DNA of 64,000 bases from Clostridiaceae bacterium (GCA_012518795.1 JAAYRL010000050.1:1-64000); one strand, 5' to 3'. Shown: positions 15,703 through 24,303, numbered from the stretch's first letter. A program made the numbers and translations. The notes: generated by a model not told the origin, from the letters alone.

Positions 15703-15997
15703 ATTGCGATTTCTTCCTCTTTTTGAAAAAGACTTAAACCAAATTGTTGACTATATCAGTCTGCAATTGGAAAATCCAACTGCTGCTTATTCTCTGGTGG
15801 ATGATATATATGAAGCGATTAAGAAGCGTCTTCTTGCTGCGGAGAGTTTTGAGGTTTACCCTTCTAAAAAAGAACGTTCCCAAGTTTACTACAGAATCTA
15901 TGTAAAAAATTACATCATCTTTTATGTTGTAGCTGATGGCGTTATGGAAGTAAGACGTATCTTATATGGTCGTCGAGACTGGGAAAACCAATTGTAA
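15689..15997 (+). CDS. ParE/RelE-family toxin
   Basis: A 102-residue protein of the ParE/RelE superfamily. Typical features are FEKDLNQIVDYIS...NPTAAYSLVDDI near the start, then YRIYVKNYIIFYVV and VEVRRILYGRRDW-like ending (MEVRRILYGRRDWENQL). The family contains mRNA interferases (RelE) and gyrase inhibitors (ParE); the sequence alone leaves open which applies, though the N-terminal helices look ParE-like. The gene overlaps the antitoxin gene by 14 bases. Confidence 0.85.
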   Translation: MKNYKLRFLPLFEKDLNQIVDYISLQLENPTAAYSLVDDIYEAIKKRLLAAESFEVYPSKKERSQVYYRIYVKNYIIFYVVADGVMEVRRILYGRRDWENQL

Positions 15998-16196
15998 ATA
16001 ATGTGATCAATGCAAATATGCAAGCGGATTTTTATAATCTTAGGTACAAAAAAGATATTTTTCTTATAATACTCTTAGTATTAATTCTTAAATATGATTT
16101 AATGTACCTGTTGAATCAAAATAAAATACGGTTGAAAGAAGTATCGTTAAGTCACAAAAAATGATCCTGAAAAATCGTCATCAACAAAACACTTCA

Positions 16197-16224
16197 TTGA
16201 TTTATCTTACTAATGTGCTATACT
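16197..16224 (+). promoter_or_regulatory. Promoter of the amino-acid ABC operon
   Basis: TTGATT at 16197-16202 and TATACT at 16219-16224 with a 16-base spacer. No T-box or riboswitch motif was recognised between it and the gene. Confidence 0.55.
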
Positions 16225-16269
16225 TTTAAAGTTCTTATAAACTAAACATACTAAAAAATGGAGGAAAAA

Positions 16270-17115
16270 ATGAAAAAGATACTTTCAATAGTTTTAGTAT
16301 TGGCTGTGATCTTCACACTTGCATCTTGTGGTAAAGGTACCGATAAGGGCAGTAGCGACCCGGATAATACCAGTAGCAAACCAGATAATACCAGTGGCAA
16401 TGTGACTGATGACAGTGATTTAGATTATGTAAAGTCAAATGGCAAGATTGTAATCGGCTATACTGATTATGCTCCGATGAACTACAATGATGAAAATGGT
16501 AAATTTACCGGTTTTGACACTGAATTGGCCATCATAGTTTGTGAAAAACTAGGTTTGGAGCCTGAATTTGTTGAAATTAATTGGGATACCAAAGAAGTAG
16601 AATTGAATGCAAAATCTATAGACTGTATTTGGAACGGTCTGACTATCGATGAAGATCGTCAAGCCACTATGGAAATAACAAAACCCTATGTCAAAAATGC
16701 CCAGGTCGTTCTGGTCAAAGAAGGTACGGATTACGAGAGCACAGCATCTTTAATAGGCAAGAACGTGGCTGCCGAACAAGGGTCTGCCGGAGAAAAAGCT
16801 ATACAGACCGATGAAAACTTAAAGCAAGCAAATTTTGTGCCTAAAACCTTGCAGACCGAATGTCTGATAGAGGTAAAAGCCGGAACTTCAGATGCAGCGG
16901 TTTTGGATTTAACTCTTGCCAATACCATGACCGGTGAGGGAACAAGCTATCAAGATATCTTAATTGTAGACTATTTGTCTGAAGAATATTACGGGGTTGC
17001 ATTCCGCAAGGGTTCCGACATCTGTGCCGAAGTAAATAAACTTTTTGACGAGTTGGTTGCTGACGGAACCATGGGAAAATTAGCAGAAAAATATGGATTA
17101 GATTTAGCAGAGTAA
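16270..17115 (+). CDS. Amino-acid ABC transporter substrate-binding lipoprotein
   Basis: A 281-residue binding protein of the polar amino-acid (PBP2/SBP family 3) type. The ATG at 16270 follows GGAGG, which lies inside an upstream in-frame ATG at 16258. Lipobox is LASC. Family features include GKIVIGYTDYAPMNYNDENGK-like opening (ligand pocket), FTGFDTELAI, and NGLTIDEDRQATMEITKPYV. The exact ligand cannot be read; cystine and other polar amino acids are possible. Permease and ATPase genes follow. Confidence 0.88.
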   Translation: MKKILSIVLVLAVIFTLASCGKGTDKGSSDPDNTSSKPDNTSGNVTDDSDLDYVKSNGKIVIGYTDYAPMNYNDENGKFTGFDTELAIIVCEKLGLEPEFVEINWDTKEVELNAKSIDCIWNGLTIDEDRQATMEITKPYVKNAQVVLVKEGTDYESTASLIGKNVAAEQGSAGEKAIQTDENLKQANFVPKTLQTECLIEVKAGTSDAAVLDLTLANTMTGEGTSYQDILIVDYLSEEYYGVAFRKGSDICAEVNKLFDELVADGTMGKLAEKYGLDLAE

Positions 17116-17199
17116 GTTTATTGCATTTTACATACAGCAAATTTAACCCGAGGCAGAGGACAAACTCTGCCTTATTGAATGTGTTTTGAGGAAATAGGT

Positions 17200-17862
17200 A
17201 TGGATCAGGCGTCAGTGATTATCAACCGCCTGTCGGAAAGTTTTTTAATAAATTGCAGACTTTTTGCATTAACACTTTTATTTTCATTACCCTTGGGGTT
17301 GCTTATTGCATTCGGGTCAATGAGTCGTTTCAAACCCGTCCGCTGGTTAATGCGAGCTTTTGTTTGGGTTATCCGCGGCACGCCGTTAATGTTACAGCTT
17401 ATAATAATGTTTTACGGACCGGGTCTTTTAGGGATGTCTATAGCTTGGCCAAACGGCGATGCAGGACGTTTTACTGCAGCAACGGTAGCCTTTGTTATTA
17501 ACTATGCATGTTATTATTCGGAAATTTACCGTGGCGGTATTGAAAGTATACCAAAAGGACAATATGAGGCAGGCCAGGTTTTAGGTATGACAAAGGCGCA
17601 GATCTTTTTCAAAGTAACACTTCTTCAAGTGGTGAAACGTATTATTCCGCCTGTCGGCAATGAGGTAATGAGCTTGGTAAAAGATACTTCCCTCGCCCGT
17701 ATCATCGCGAATAAGGAAATTATTATGATGGCTGGAGAATACAGCAGTAAAGGACTTATTTGGCCTCTTTTTGCAACAGGAATATATTTTCTCATCTTTA
17801 TAGGGGTTTTAACCATACTGTTCGATTATTTAGAAAAGAAACTCAGCTATTTTCGTACATAA
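17200..17862 (+). CDS. Amino-acid ABC transporter permease
   Basis: A 220-residue HisM/GlnP-type permease. It contains RAFVWVIRGTPLMLQLIIM, the coupling motif EAGQVLGMTKAQIFFKVTLLQ and PPVGNEVMSLVKDTSL, all typical of the family. The ATG at 17200 is preferred to 17179 because a GAGGA site lies 6 bases upstream and the shorter protein has the usual N-terminus. Five membrane helices are expected. The ATPase gene starts 14 bases after its stop. Confidence 0.88.
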   Translation: MDQASVIINRLSESFLINCRLFALTLLFSLPLGLLIAFGSMSRFKPVRWLMRAFVWVIRGTPLMLQLIIMFYGPGLLGMSIAWPNGDAGRFTAATVAFVINYACYYSEIYRGGIESIPKGQYEAGQVLGMTKAQIFFKVTLLQVVKRIIPPVGNEVMSLVKDTSLARIIANKEIIMMAGEYSSKGLIWPLFATGIYFLIFIGVLTILFDYLEKKLSYFRT

Positions 17863-17876
17863 ATAAGGATGTTTAA

Positions 17877-18680
17877 ATGGCGATATTAGAAGTTAAAAAT
17901 CTTGGAAAGTTCTTTGGTACTCTTCAAGTTTTGCGTGAAATTAATTTTTCATTGGAAAAAGGCGAGATAATTGTAATTATCGGTGCCTCGGGAAGCGGGA
18001 AGACTACGCTGCTTCGATGTCTGAACTTTTTAGAGAGGCCTGACAAAGGCAGCATTATCGTAAATGATGAGATTATTTTTGATGCGGAGAATCCTGCAAC
18101 ACAAAAAGAAAATGAAGTGCGTAAGAAGCGTCTTCATTTCGGCTTAGTATTTCAAAATTTTAATCTGTTTCCCCAGTATACAGCCCTTCAAAATGTTACC
18201 TTGGCAGCAGAAATGTTGGCCAAAGAGAGATTCGACTATAAGCAGAATAAAAAAGCTATTTTAAGAGAGATTCAAGATAACGGAGAAAAGCTTCTGGCAC
18301 AAGTCGGCCTTACTGACAAGCTGAACTCTTATCCTCATCAGATATCGGGAGGACAGCAACAGCGGGTGGCCATTGCCAGAGCATTGGCCTTGGAACCCGA
18401 CATTCTGTGCTTTGATGAGCCCACATCTGCTTTAGACCCCGAACTTATCGGTGAAGTGTTAAACGTTATTCGAAATTTAGCAGATCGGCATACGACTATG
18501 ATTATAGTCACCCATGAAATGAATTTTGCTCGAGATGTGGCTGACAGAATTATTTTTATGGATGAAGGTATAATTGTTGAGCAAGGCACGCCTCAAATGA
18601 TATTTGAGAATCCAAGGGAAGAGCGGACTAAACAATTTTTGACCCGTTATAGCGAGAATAAAGATTTCTCACCATACTGA
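17877..18680 (+). CDS. Amino-acid ABC transporter ATP-binding protein
   Basis: A 267-residue GlnQ/HisP-type ATPase. Walker A is GASGSGKTT, the Q-loop FQNFNLFPQ, signature SGGQQQR and Walker B ILCFDEPTSALDPE. It completes a three-gene importer. The segment between Q-loop and signature is about ten residues longer than in short GlnQ proteins (FDYKQNKKAIL), a variation common in clostridial relatives. Confidence 0.9.
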   Translation: MAILEVKNLGKFFGTLQVLREINFSLEKGEIIVIIGASGSGKTTLLRCLNFLERPDKGSIIVNDEIIFDAENPATQKENEVRKKRLHFGLVFQNFNLFPQYTALQNVTLAAEMLAKERFDYKQNKKAILREIQDNGEKLLAQVGLTDKLNSYPHQISGGQQQRVAIARALALEPDILCFDEPTSALDPELIGEVLNVIRNLADRHTTMIIVTHEMNFARDVADRIIFMDEGIIVEQGTPQMIFENPREERTKQFLTRYSENKDFSPY

Positions 18681-18734
18681 ACTTCTAAACGAGAATGTCT
18701 GACGATATAATTAATAGCCGCTAATTCTAAATCC

Positions 18735-19907
18735 TTATTCCGGAATTTGAAGGTCTCCGTCAACAAGCGTTCCCGTGTACATTGAATATGCTCCGTTGAC
18801 TTCATTTTTTTCAGAGATTTCACCGTTATAATTTACGATAACTGCGTCTCCGACTTTAATACCGCCAAACTCTACACATCTTCTGATTCTGATATCGTCG
18901 GTGTAGATCTTATATACCGTTCCGTCTTCTTCGTTGTTACAGAGAGCACTGTCATCAATCAATACGTAGTCATCGTTAATCTCTGTGAGTATACCTGATA
19001 CCGTTAATTCGTAGGGAATTGACTCGGCTTCTACTGAGTTGTTTTTGGCATAGCTGATGATCTTTCCTGCAGCATCCTCACCGATGTAATAGATATGGCT
19101 GTAACTGAAAAGATTAGTTGCAAAATACCCGTCCTCAGAGATATAGACAACCAGCTTATAGGCTCCCAGAGCTTCAGATGTTGCAGTAAAGGTCAGATAG
19201 TAGCGGTTATCTCGCTCAAAGAAATCTGTTTCATCATACAAAACGCCATCTCCACATCCGCTGAGGATTTCCCGGATATAAGCATCATCAGTTAGCTCGA
19301 ACTCACCCTTGTCATCGTATCCCTCATTAACCGTGAAATGACTAAATGTCAAGTTCTGATCCAAGCCATAGAGATCCCAAACATCTCCGAAAGTAGCCGG
19401 TTTTGAGATGTCGTCCGCCATGTAAACATAAAACTCGCCTTCGGTACCTGCAGCAATAAGTTTATCTTCAGATACACCATTAATCTTATAAGCTTTAAAA
19501 GTCTCGCTGTATTTCTTGTTGGTATATGAATCAACACCTGTTGCTTCACATGAACCAAGCGGATCTCCAAGTACATTCTCGCTAACAGGGCTTGATAATT
19601 TGATACCATACTCCTTGTTGTTAAACTTAACGCTAGGGTACTTTTCGGCAATAGTCATGTATTCCCACGGCCACGCCATAGCCATCTCAGCTCCGGAGAT
19701 ATGGTATTTATATTTTTCGGGATTTACATCATTACCGCCAAAGATCGATGGCAGGATTACAGCACTTATGACGAGACACAGACAAGCGGCAATCGGAAGA
19801 AGTTTTTTCCAAATATGTTTTTTGTCTTTTCTTATGCTTTTTTCTGCTGAGTCAATGTATTCAGGGTTGATGCCGCCAATGGCATCTAAAAGTTCATAAT
19901 CTTTCAT
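18735..19907 (-). CDS. Putative membrane anti-sigma factor
   Basis: A 390-residue protein encoded directly after, and overlapping by 4 bases, an ECF sigma factor. The N-terminus (MKDYELLDAIGGINPEYIDSA) is a short cytoplasmic segment common in clostridial anti-sigma or sigma-linked proteins. One membrane helix lies at about residues 33-53 and the remaining 330 residues are outside the cell, with no family I recognise. A likely role is to hold the sigma factor until an envelope signal reaches the outer domain. The function is inferred mainly from position. Confidence 0.65.
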   Translation of the reverse strand: MKDYELLDAIGGINPEYIDSAEKSIRKDKKHIWKKLLPIAACLCLVISAVILPSIFGGNDVNPEKYKYHISGAEMAMAWPWEYMTIAEKYPSVKFNNKEYGIKLSSPVSENVLGDPLGSCEATGVDSYTNKKYSETFKAYKINGVSEDKLIAAGTEGEFYVYMADDISKPATFGDVWDLYGLDQNLTFSHFTVNEGYDDKGEFELTDDAYIREILSGCGDGVLYDETDFFERDNRYYLTFTATSEALGAYKLVVYISEDGYFATNLFSYSHIYYIGEDAAGKIISYAKNNSVEAESIPYELTVSGILTEINDDYVLIDDSALCNNEEDGTVYKIYTDDIRIRRCVEFGGIKVGDAVIVNYNGEISEKNEVNGAYSMYTGTLVDGDLQIPE

Positions 19908-20464
19908 AGCGCATAACCTTCCTTTTCCAAATGTGTCCTCAGTCTTTTTCTGATACGAAACAGCATGACTTTGACTTTACTTTGAGAATAGCCATATCTA
20001 TTACAGATTTCAGAAATCGTATCAAAAAACCAGTATCTTCTGACGAATACATTTCGCTGTTCCTCTGAACAGGTATCTAGAAAAGCATTGATGATTTCGC
20101 TTAAGGCACCGGCTTCAACTTCCTCCTCAACATAACTTTTTCCGGGAATACATTCTTGCATTTCCTGTGTAAGTTCGACAAACAGCGCTTGTCTTTTCTG
20201 TGCATAATTTCTTCTACATACATCTATAGCAATATGCCGTATGATTTTCCCGAGAAAAGCAAAGAGATATGTCCTTGGCTCGTGCGGCGGTATTCGGTTC
20301 CAGGCTTCAAGGTAGGTGTCATTTTCGCATTCTTCAGCCGACTCCTGATTACCAAGAATCCTGTTTGCAATCCGCCGGAGCCTGGTTCCGTATTTCTGTG
20401 CCGTCTGAGAGATGGCGGATTCGTTTCTTGATAAATAAAGCTCTACAATTTTTGAATCGTCCAA
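19904..20464 (-). CDS. ECF-type RNA polymerase sigma factor
   Basis: A 186-residue sigma-70 family protein with region 2 (SAEECENDTYLEAWNRIP) and region 4 (YGYSQSKVKVMLFRIRKRLRTHL). I place the start at a TTG (20462-20464) because AAGGAGG lies 8 bases before it; an in-frame ATG at 20503 has no such site. It is co-transcribed with the putative anti-sigma gene. A TGTAACC-N17-CGCTATAT arrangement upstream could be an autoregulated ECF promoter. Confidence 0.85.
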   Translation of the reverse strand: MDDSKIVELYLSRNESAISQTAQKYGTRLRRIANRILGNQESAEECENDTYLEAWNRIPPHEPRTYLFAFLGKIIRHIAIDVCRRNYAQKRQALFVELTQEMQECIPGKSYVEEEVEAGALSEIINAFLDTCSEEQRNVFVRRYWFFDTISEICNRYGYSQSKVKVMLFRIRKRLRTHLEKEGYAL

Positions 20465-20505
20465 TCTGATTTCCTCCTTCCGACATCTTATTAAGGCCTT
20501 CACTC

Positions 20506-20537
20506 TATATAGCGGATTTTTGCTATCTTAGGTTACA
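20506..20537 (-). promoter_or_regulatory. Possible ECF-sigma promoter (autoregulation)
   Basis: On the minus strand TGTAACC (20537-20531) is followed after 17 bases by CGCTATAT (20513-20506). TGTAACC resembles the -35 boxes of many ECF promoters. Confidence 0.4.
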
Positions 20538-20672
20538 TAATAATTAATTTTTATACTAATACTCTTTGACGCATTTCTTAAATTTATCTTAAATTTGATT
20601 CATTGTTTTTAAAATATATTAATACCATACAACGTAGAATTGAAATATAGAATTTATGTACTTGCTTTTTTT

Positions 20673-20688
20673 GTCTAATGGTGTAGAA
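20673..20688. promoter_or_regulatory. BlaI/MecI-type operator, site 1
   Basis: GTCTA-ATGGTG-TAGAA lies over a likely -10 box (TAGAAT, 20684-20689; -35 TTGCTT at 20662-20667). Confidence 0.65.
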
Positions 20689-20698
20689 TAAAGCTATA

Positions 20699-20714
20699 GT
20701 CTAATGCAGTAGAC
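20699..20714. promoter_or_regulatory. BlaI/MecI-type operator, site 2
   Basis: GTCTA-ATGCAG-TAGAC, a perfect 5-base inverted repeat with a 6-base centre, 26 bases after site 1. Confidence 0.7.
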
Positions 20715-20759
20715 AAGAAGTGAATCCGGAACATACGAAGAGCAAATTCCCGAAATTTA

Positions 20760-20775
20760 GTCTAACCGAGTAGAC
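20760..20775. promoter_or_regulatory. BlaI/MecI-type operator, site 3
   Basis: GTCTA-ACCGAG-TAGAC, again a perfect inverted repeat, 15 bases before the blaI-like start codon and next to its ribosome site. Confidence 0.7.
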
Positions 20776-20790
20776 GAGGAGTGAATAGAT

Positions 20791-21162
20791 ATGGAAATTC
20801 CAAAAATCCACGAAAGTGAATACCGTTTTTGTTTGATTATGTGGGAACATGAGCCTGTCACAACAGTCGAAATTGTGCAACTGTGTCAGGAACAACTTGG
20901 CTGGAAAAGAAGCACAACTTATACAGTTATTAAGCGTCTGGGCGAACGTGGTGTGTTGAAGAATGAAAACAGCATAATTACATCTCTCGTTTCCAAAGCT
21001 GAAGCCCAGGCATCTGAAATCGATGAACTGATTGAGAAAAAATTTGAAAATTCTCTGCCTGCCTTTATCGCTGCTTTTACTAAGTATCAAGATATGTCTG
21101 ATCAAGAACTCGATGAAGTACAGCGCATGATCGATCGGATCAGAGAAGGGAGTTCACAATGA
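20791..21162 (+). CDS. blaI: BlaI/MecI-family transcriptional repressor
   Basis: A 123-residue winged-helix repressor. ESEYRFCLIMWEHEPVTTVEIV and GWKRSTTYTVIKRLGERGVLKNE match the DNA-binding half of BlaI/MecI, and the C-terminal helices serve dimerisation. The Asn-Phe cleavage site of BlaI is not obvious. GAGGAGTG is the ribosome site. Three dyads upstream are probable binding sites for this protein. It overlaps the M56 peptidase gene by 4 bases. The regulated function need not be beta-lactam resistance, since no beta-lactamase gene is here. Confidence 0.88.
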   Translation: MEIPKIHESEYRFCLIMWEHEPVTTVEIVQLCQEQLGWKRSTTYTVIKRLGERGVLKNENSIITSLVSKAEAQASEIDELIEKKFENSLPAFIAAFTKYQDMSDQELDEVQRMIDRIREGSSQ

Positions 21163-22559
21163 ACGAATTATTTTTGCAGATTGTCAAGATGAGTCTGTCG
21201 GCAACCTGGCTAATCTTGGCTGTACTGATCCTCAGACTTGTATTTAAGAAAGCTCCTAAGTGGATTAATGTTCTGCTTTGGGGGATCGTAGCTGTCAGAT
21301 TGATTTGTCCGCTCTCGATAGAAAGTCCTATTTCTCTGATTCCTGATTTTGCCGGAAGTGACAAATTAGTTTCGGAGTGGACAGACGATTATATGGAAGA
21401 GGTAAGTGTTATTCACGATAATTCTCTTGATTATGATGCTGCGGTTACAGCCGGAAGAGAGCCGATTTCAGATGGCAGCGGCGGATATTATGTAATAACT
21501 AAATACGATCAGTTAGGCGAGCCTTCTACTGTCAAGAATACCGTTGTGCCTGTTTTGTCGTCTATTTGGGCGAGTGGTGTGGTTATTTTATTTTTATATA
21601 CTGTTATCAGTTACTTGAAGCTGCGCCGCAAGCTTGATACTGCTGTTCTTTATCAGGACAACATTTATCAAAGTGAGCATGTCAGCTCGCCATTTGTGAT
21701 GGGTATCATTAAGCCAAGAATTTATCTGCCTTTTAATCTGGATGGACAGAATATGGAATATGTTGTCGCCCATGAAATGATGCATATTAGCTATAAAGAC
21801 TATTGGTGGAAGCTTATCGGTTTCTTAATATTTATGATTCATTGGTTCAATCCTCTGGTGTTATTAGCTTATGTATTGCTGTGCCGTGATATTGAGCTTG
21901 CCTGTGATGAAAGGGTTATTAAAGAACTTAATAATGAACAGAGAGCAGATTATACTGAGGCACTTGTAAATTGTAGCGTAAATCATCGTGTAAATCGTCG
22001 TGTGATGAGCACTTACCCTCTTGCCTTTGGCGAGCTTGGCGTAAAGGAAAGAGTGAAGTCTGTAATGAATTATAAGAAGCCTGCATTTTGGATCATTATT
22101 CTGGCAGTGATTGCCTGTATAGTTGTTGCAGTTTGCTTCCTGACCAACCCGCCTGCCAAGGAAGCTGATCCACCTGTTCCACCTGATATGGAAGCTGACT
22201 CATCTGATTCACCCGCTAAGGAAGTTGACTCATCTTTCCTTCCCGGTACACAAATTGACGAAACAAAGAAGCTTTCTCTGAATGATGTAATTATTCTTTC
22301 ACAAAATGGATACGATTTGACATGGTCTGATTTTGAGCAATATGATTATACTGAAACAGGTTCAGGTATGTATATTCGAGTGTACGAAATTGATGAACAT
22401 TTTTCTCTGTGGATCGGCGGTGGTCAACCGGATAAAGACCCGATGTATATATATCTGGTTTTAACCGATGACTCAGACACACGAATCGACATTCGTGACG
22501 GCGGAGTAACAGAGTTTATTTCTGAGCATACATCTACCTCTATACAGAGGATAAGATAG
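21159..22559 (+). CDS. M56-family (BlaR1-like) membrane metallopeptidase
   Basis: A 466-residue membrane protein with about four helices and a zinc-protease site HEMMH at residues 205-209 followed by ELACDERV, both typical of BlaR1/MecR1. In that family the protease is triggered by an outer sensor domain and leads to loss of the repressor. Here the C-terminal outer part (about 330-466) is short and lacks the penicillin-binding motifs of BlaR1, so the signal is probably something else. Pro/Ala/Asp-rich short repeats link it to the membrane. The stop codon falls at the edge of a 12-bp repeat, which may have shortened the protein. Confidence 0.85.
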   Translation: MNELFLQIVKMSLSATWLILAVLILRLVFKKAPKWINVLLWGIVAVRLICPLSIESPISLIPDFAGSDKLVSEWTDDYMEEVSVIHDNSLDYDAAVTAGREPISDGSGGYYVITKYDQLGEPSTVKNTVVPVLSSIWASGVVILFLYTVISYLKLRRKLDTAVLYQDNIYQSEHVSSPFVMGIIKPRIYLPFNLDGQNMEYVVAHEMMHISYKDYWWKLIGFLIFMIHWFNPLVLLAYVLLCRDIELACDERVIKELNNEQRADYTEALVNCSVNHRVNRRVMSTYPLAFGELGVKERVKSVMNYKKPAFWIIILAVIACIVVAVCFLTNPPAKEADPPVPPDMEADSSDSPAKEVDSSFLPGTQIDETKKLSLNDVIILSQNGYDLTWSDFEQYDYTETGSGMYIRVYEIDEHFSLWIGGGQPDKDPMYIYLVLTDDSDTRIDIRDGGVTEFISEHTSTSIQRIR

Positions 22560-22606
22560 AGGATAAGATAGAGGATAAGATAGAGGATAAGATAGAGGAA
22601 AAGAAG
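22547..22606 (+). repeat. 12-bp tandem repeat spanning a stop codon
   Basis: GAGGATAAGATA repeats at 22547, 22559, 22571 and 22583, then a variant. The M56 gene stops (TAG, 22557-22559) in the first unit, and the final variant unit supplies the GAGG/AAGGAG site of the next gene. Confidence 0.9.
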
Positions 22607-22616
22607 GAGTAGTGAT

Positions 22617-22964
22617 ATGCTGTTGATTTGCTATAAAAAATGTGGCACTTGTCGTAATGTGGAAAAAATCTTACAAGAGAAAAATATAGAGTATGAATAT
22701 AGAAACATTGATTCTCAAAATCCTACGATTGAAGAATTAAAGTTATGGCATGAAAAATCGGAGTTGGCTATTCAGAAGTTTTTTAATAGCAGCGGCATGA
22801 TTTATCGTGAACACAAACTGAAAGACAAGCTTCCCCAAATGTCGCTTGATGAAAAATACGAATTACTTGCAACAGACGGTATGTTAGTGAAAAGACCGAT
22901 TCTTTTGCATAATGATAAAATTTATGTCGGACCGCAAGTAAAAAAATTTGTTGAAAGTCTTTAA
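22617..22964 (+). CDS. ArsC/Spx-family thioredoxin-fold protein
   Basis: A 115-residue protein of the ArsC/YffB/Spx group. It opens with CYKKCGTCRNVEKIL, where CGTC gives a redox-active-type pair, and has the conserved KRPILLHNDKIYVG near the end. True Spx has CxxC at the start and binds RNA polymerase; ArsC reduces arsenate using a single Cys and three Arg. The RPI motif is present. I cannot tell reductase from regulator. A strong terminator follows. It may be read from the blaI promoter. Confidence 0.85.
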   Translation: MLLICYKKCGTCRNVEKILQEKNIEYEYRNIDSQNPTIEELKLWHEKSELAIQKFFNSSGMIYREHKLKDKLPQMSLDEKYELLATDGMLVKRPILLHNDKIYVGPQVKKFVESL

Positions 22965-23079
22965 TCATAGATATCGGACTATTCAACAAATAATTATTCC
23001 GCATGTTCCGCATGATGTTGAGTAATATACAGCAATAAGATTTGCCGGTACATTCGGCTGCCGAGCAATACATACTCAT

Positions 23080-23118
23080 ATAACAAGGCAGAGTAAAAAT
23101 GCTGTCTTGTTATTTTTT
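23080..23118 (+). terminator. Rho-independent terminator
   Basis: ATAACAAG (23080-23087) pairs with CTTGTTAT (23105-23112), extended inward by GCAG/CTGT-type pairing, followed by six T. It ends the plus-strand unit before the convergent dha genes. Confidence 0.85.
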
Positions 23119-23174
23119 AATTATATCGGCATATCAGTTTGAGAGACTTGAGAATTTTTCTGTATGATGTCCTA

Positions 23175-23555
23175 CTAAAATTTATCAACGTTTCTTTGGC
23201 TCTCAACTAAACTGCAAGCTTCTTCAAGGGTACTTCCGGCTTGAATGGCTGATGCTGCGACAATTGTTCCTTCAACCATTGGTGCATTCTGCATAATATG
23301 CTTTTCATTGGGATCAAATTCCAGTGCCATTTCGGTACTCATAACTGCACTTCCAAGATCCATAAAAATCATTACGCCGTCACCTTGATCAACTTCATTG
23401 AGCCCGGAGAATATCCTTTCAACATCTGTTCCGGGACTTCCGTCAGGCAATCCGCCTATAGCTACGATAGGGACTGAAGGAGCGATCATTTTAGCTAGTT
23501 CTTTCACACCATCCGCCAAACTTTGAACATGAGAAACAAGTAAAATGCCTACCAT
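23175..23555 (-). CDS. dhaM: Dihydroxyacetone kinase phosphotransfer subunit DhaM
   Basis: A 126-residue EIIA-Man-like domain that passes phosphate from HPr to DhaL-bound ADP. The phosphorylated His is in LLVSHVQSLADGV. Other family features are VPIVAIGGLPDGSPGTD and MIFMDLGSAVMSTEMA. It is the single-domain form found in Firmicutes, in contrast to the longer E. coli DhaM. It is the last gene of the dhaK-dhaL-dhaM run. Confidence 0.9.
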   Translation of the reverse strand: MVGILLVSHVQSLADGVKELAKMIAPSVPIVAIGGLPDGSPGTDVERIFSGLNEVDQGDGVMIFMDLGSAVMSTEMALEFDPNEKHIMQNAPMVEGTIVAASAIQAGSTLEEACSLVESQRNVDKF

Positions 23556-23568
23556 TTGATACTCCGCT

Positions 23569-24198
23569 CTATTGAATTACTTCAGCAATTGACTGTAATA
23601 GGATCAAAGATGAAGCTGCACCCGGATCCATATGACCGATACTTCGCTCGCCTATATAACTTGCTCTGCCTTTAGTTGCTTTGATAGTTTTTGTATATTC
23701 GGCTCCTGCTTCACAAGCGTCAAGCATTGCCTTAATTGATTCGTCTGAACTGCTGCCTCCGGCTAAAGCTTCTTCTAATGCAATTTTTGCAGGAATTAAA
23801 GCATCCAACATAGTTTTTTCATGCTGTTCGGCTTTACCGCGCATTTGAATTCCGCCGATTCCGGCATCTAACAGAGAAGGTAAATCCTCAATTACGATTT
23901 CATCTTTACCTTTAAGCAAATCGCTCGCTTTCATAAAAGCCGTACCATATAAAGGACCTGATGCACCGCCAACTTTAAAAGCTAGAGTCATACCGGTGGT
24001 TCTCAAGATTCCTGCTAAATCCTGATTTTTCATGTCGTCCATTTTTTTCATAACTTCTTGAAATCCACGGTCCATATTAATACCATGGTCACCGTCGCCT
24101 ATTGCGCGATCTAAATCTGAAAGATATGATCTGTTTTCGGTAATATTTTTTTGCATACATTCAATAATGTTTAATAGAGTTTCTTTATTAACGCTCAT
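23569..24198 (-). CDS. dhaL: Dihydroxyacetone kinase ADP-binding subunit DhaL
   Basis: A 209-residue all-helical protein that holds ADP as a fixed cofactor, rephosphorylated by DhaM, and transfers phosphate to dihydroxyacetone on DhaK. Key motifs are DRAIGDGDHGINMDRGF (Mg-ADP site), GGASGPLYGTAF and a final RSIGHMDPGAASS. It lies 13 bases before dhaM. AAGGAA serves as ribosome site. Confidence 0.92.
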   Translation of the reverse strand: MSVNKETLLNIIECMQKNITENRSYLSDLDRAIGDGDHGINMDRGFQEVMKKMDDMKNQDLAGILRTTGMTLAFKVGGASGPLYGTAFMKASDLLKGKDEIVIEDLPSLLDAGIGGIQMRGKAEQHEKTMLDALIPAKIALEEALAGGSSSDESIKAMLDACEAGAEYTKTIKATKGRASYIGERSIGHMDPGAASSLILLQSIAEVIQ

Positions 24199-24238
24199 GT
24201 GATTTTTCCTTAATAACGATAATTAATAGTTGATAGCT

Positions 24239-24271
24239 ATCTGCCGGCAGTTTTGATACTTACCGGCAGAT
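24239..24271 (-). other. Hairpin between dhaK and dhaL
   Basis: ATCTGCCGG (24239-24247) and CCGGCAGAT (24263-24271) form a perfect 9-bp stem in the 105-base gap. No T-run follows on the minus strand, so it more likely affects mRNA stability than termination. Confidence 0.6.
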
Positions 24272-24303
24272 AATTAATCATAATTTGCTAATAATTTTGA
24301 AGA

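Noticed and set aside
16000-16269. T-box or amino-acid riboswitch before the amino-acid importer
   Set aside because: No T-box sequence, specifier stem or terminator pair was found; only a plain promoter is visible.
21159-22559. Calling the M56 protein a true beta-lactam sensor BlaR1
   Set aside because: The penicillin-binding sensor domain is missing and no beta-lactamase gene is nearby.
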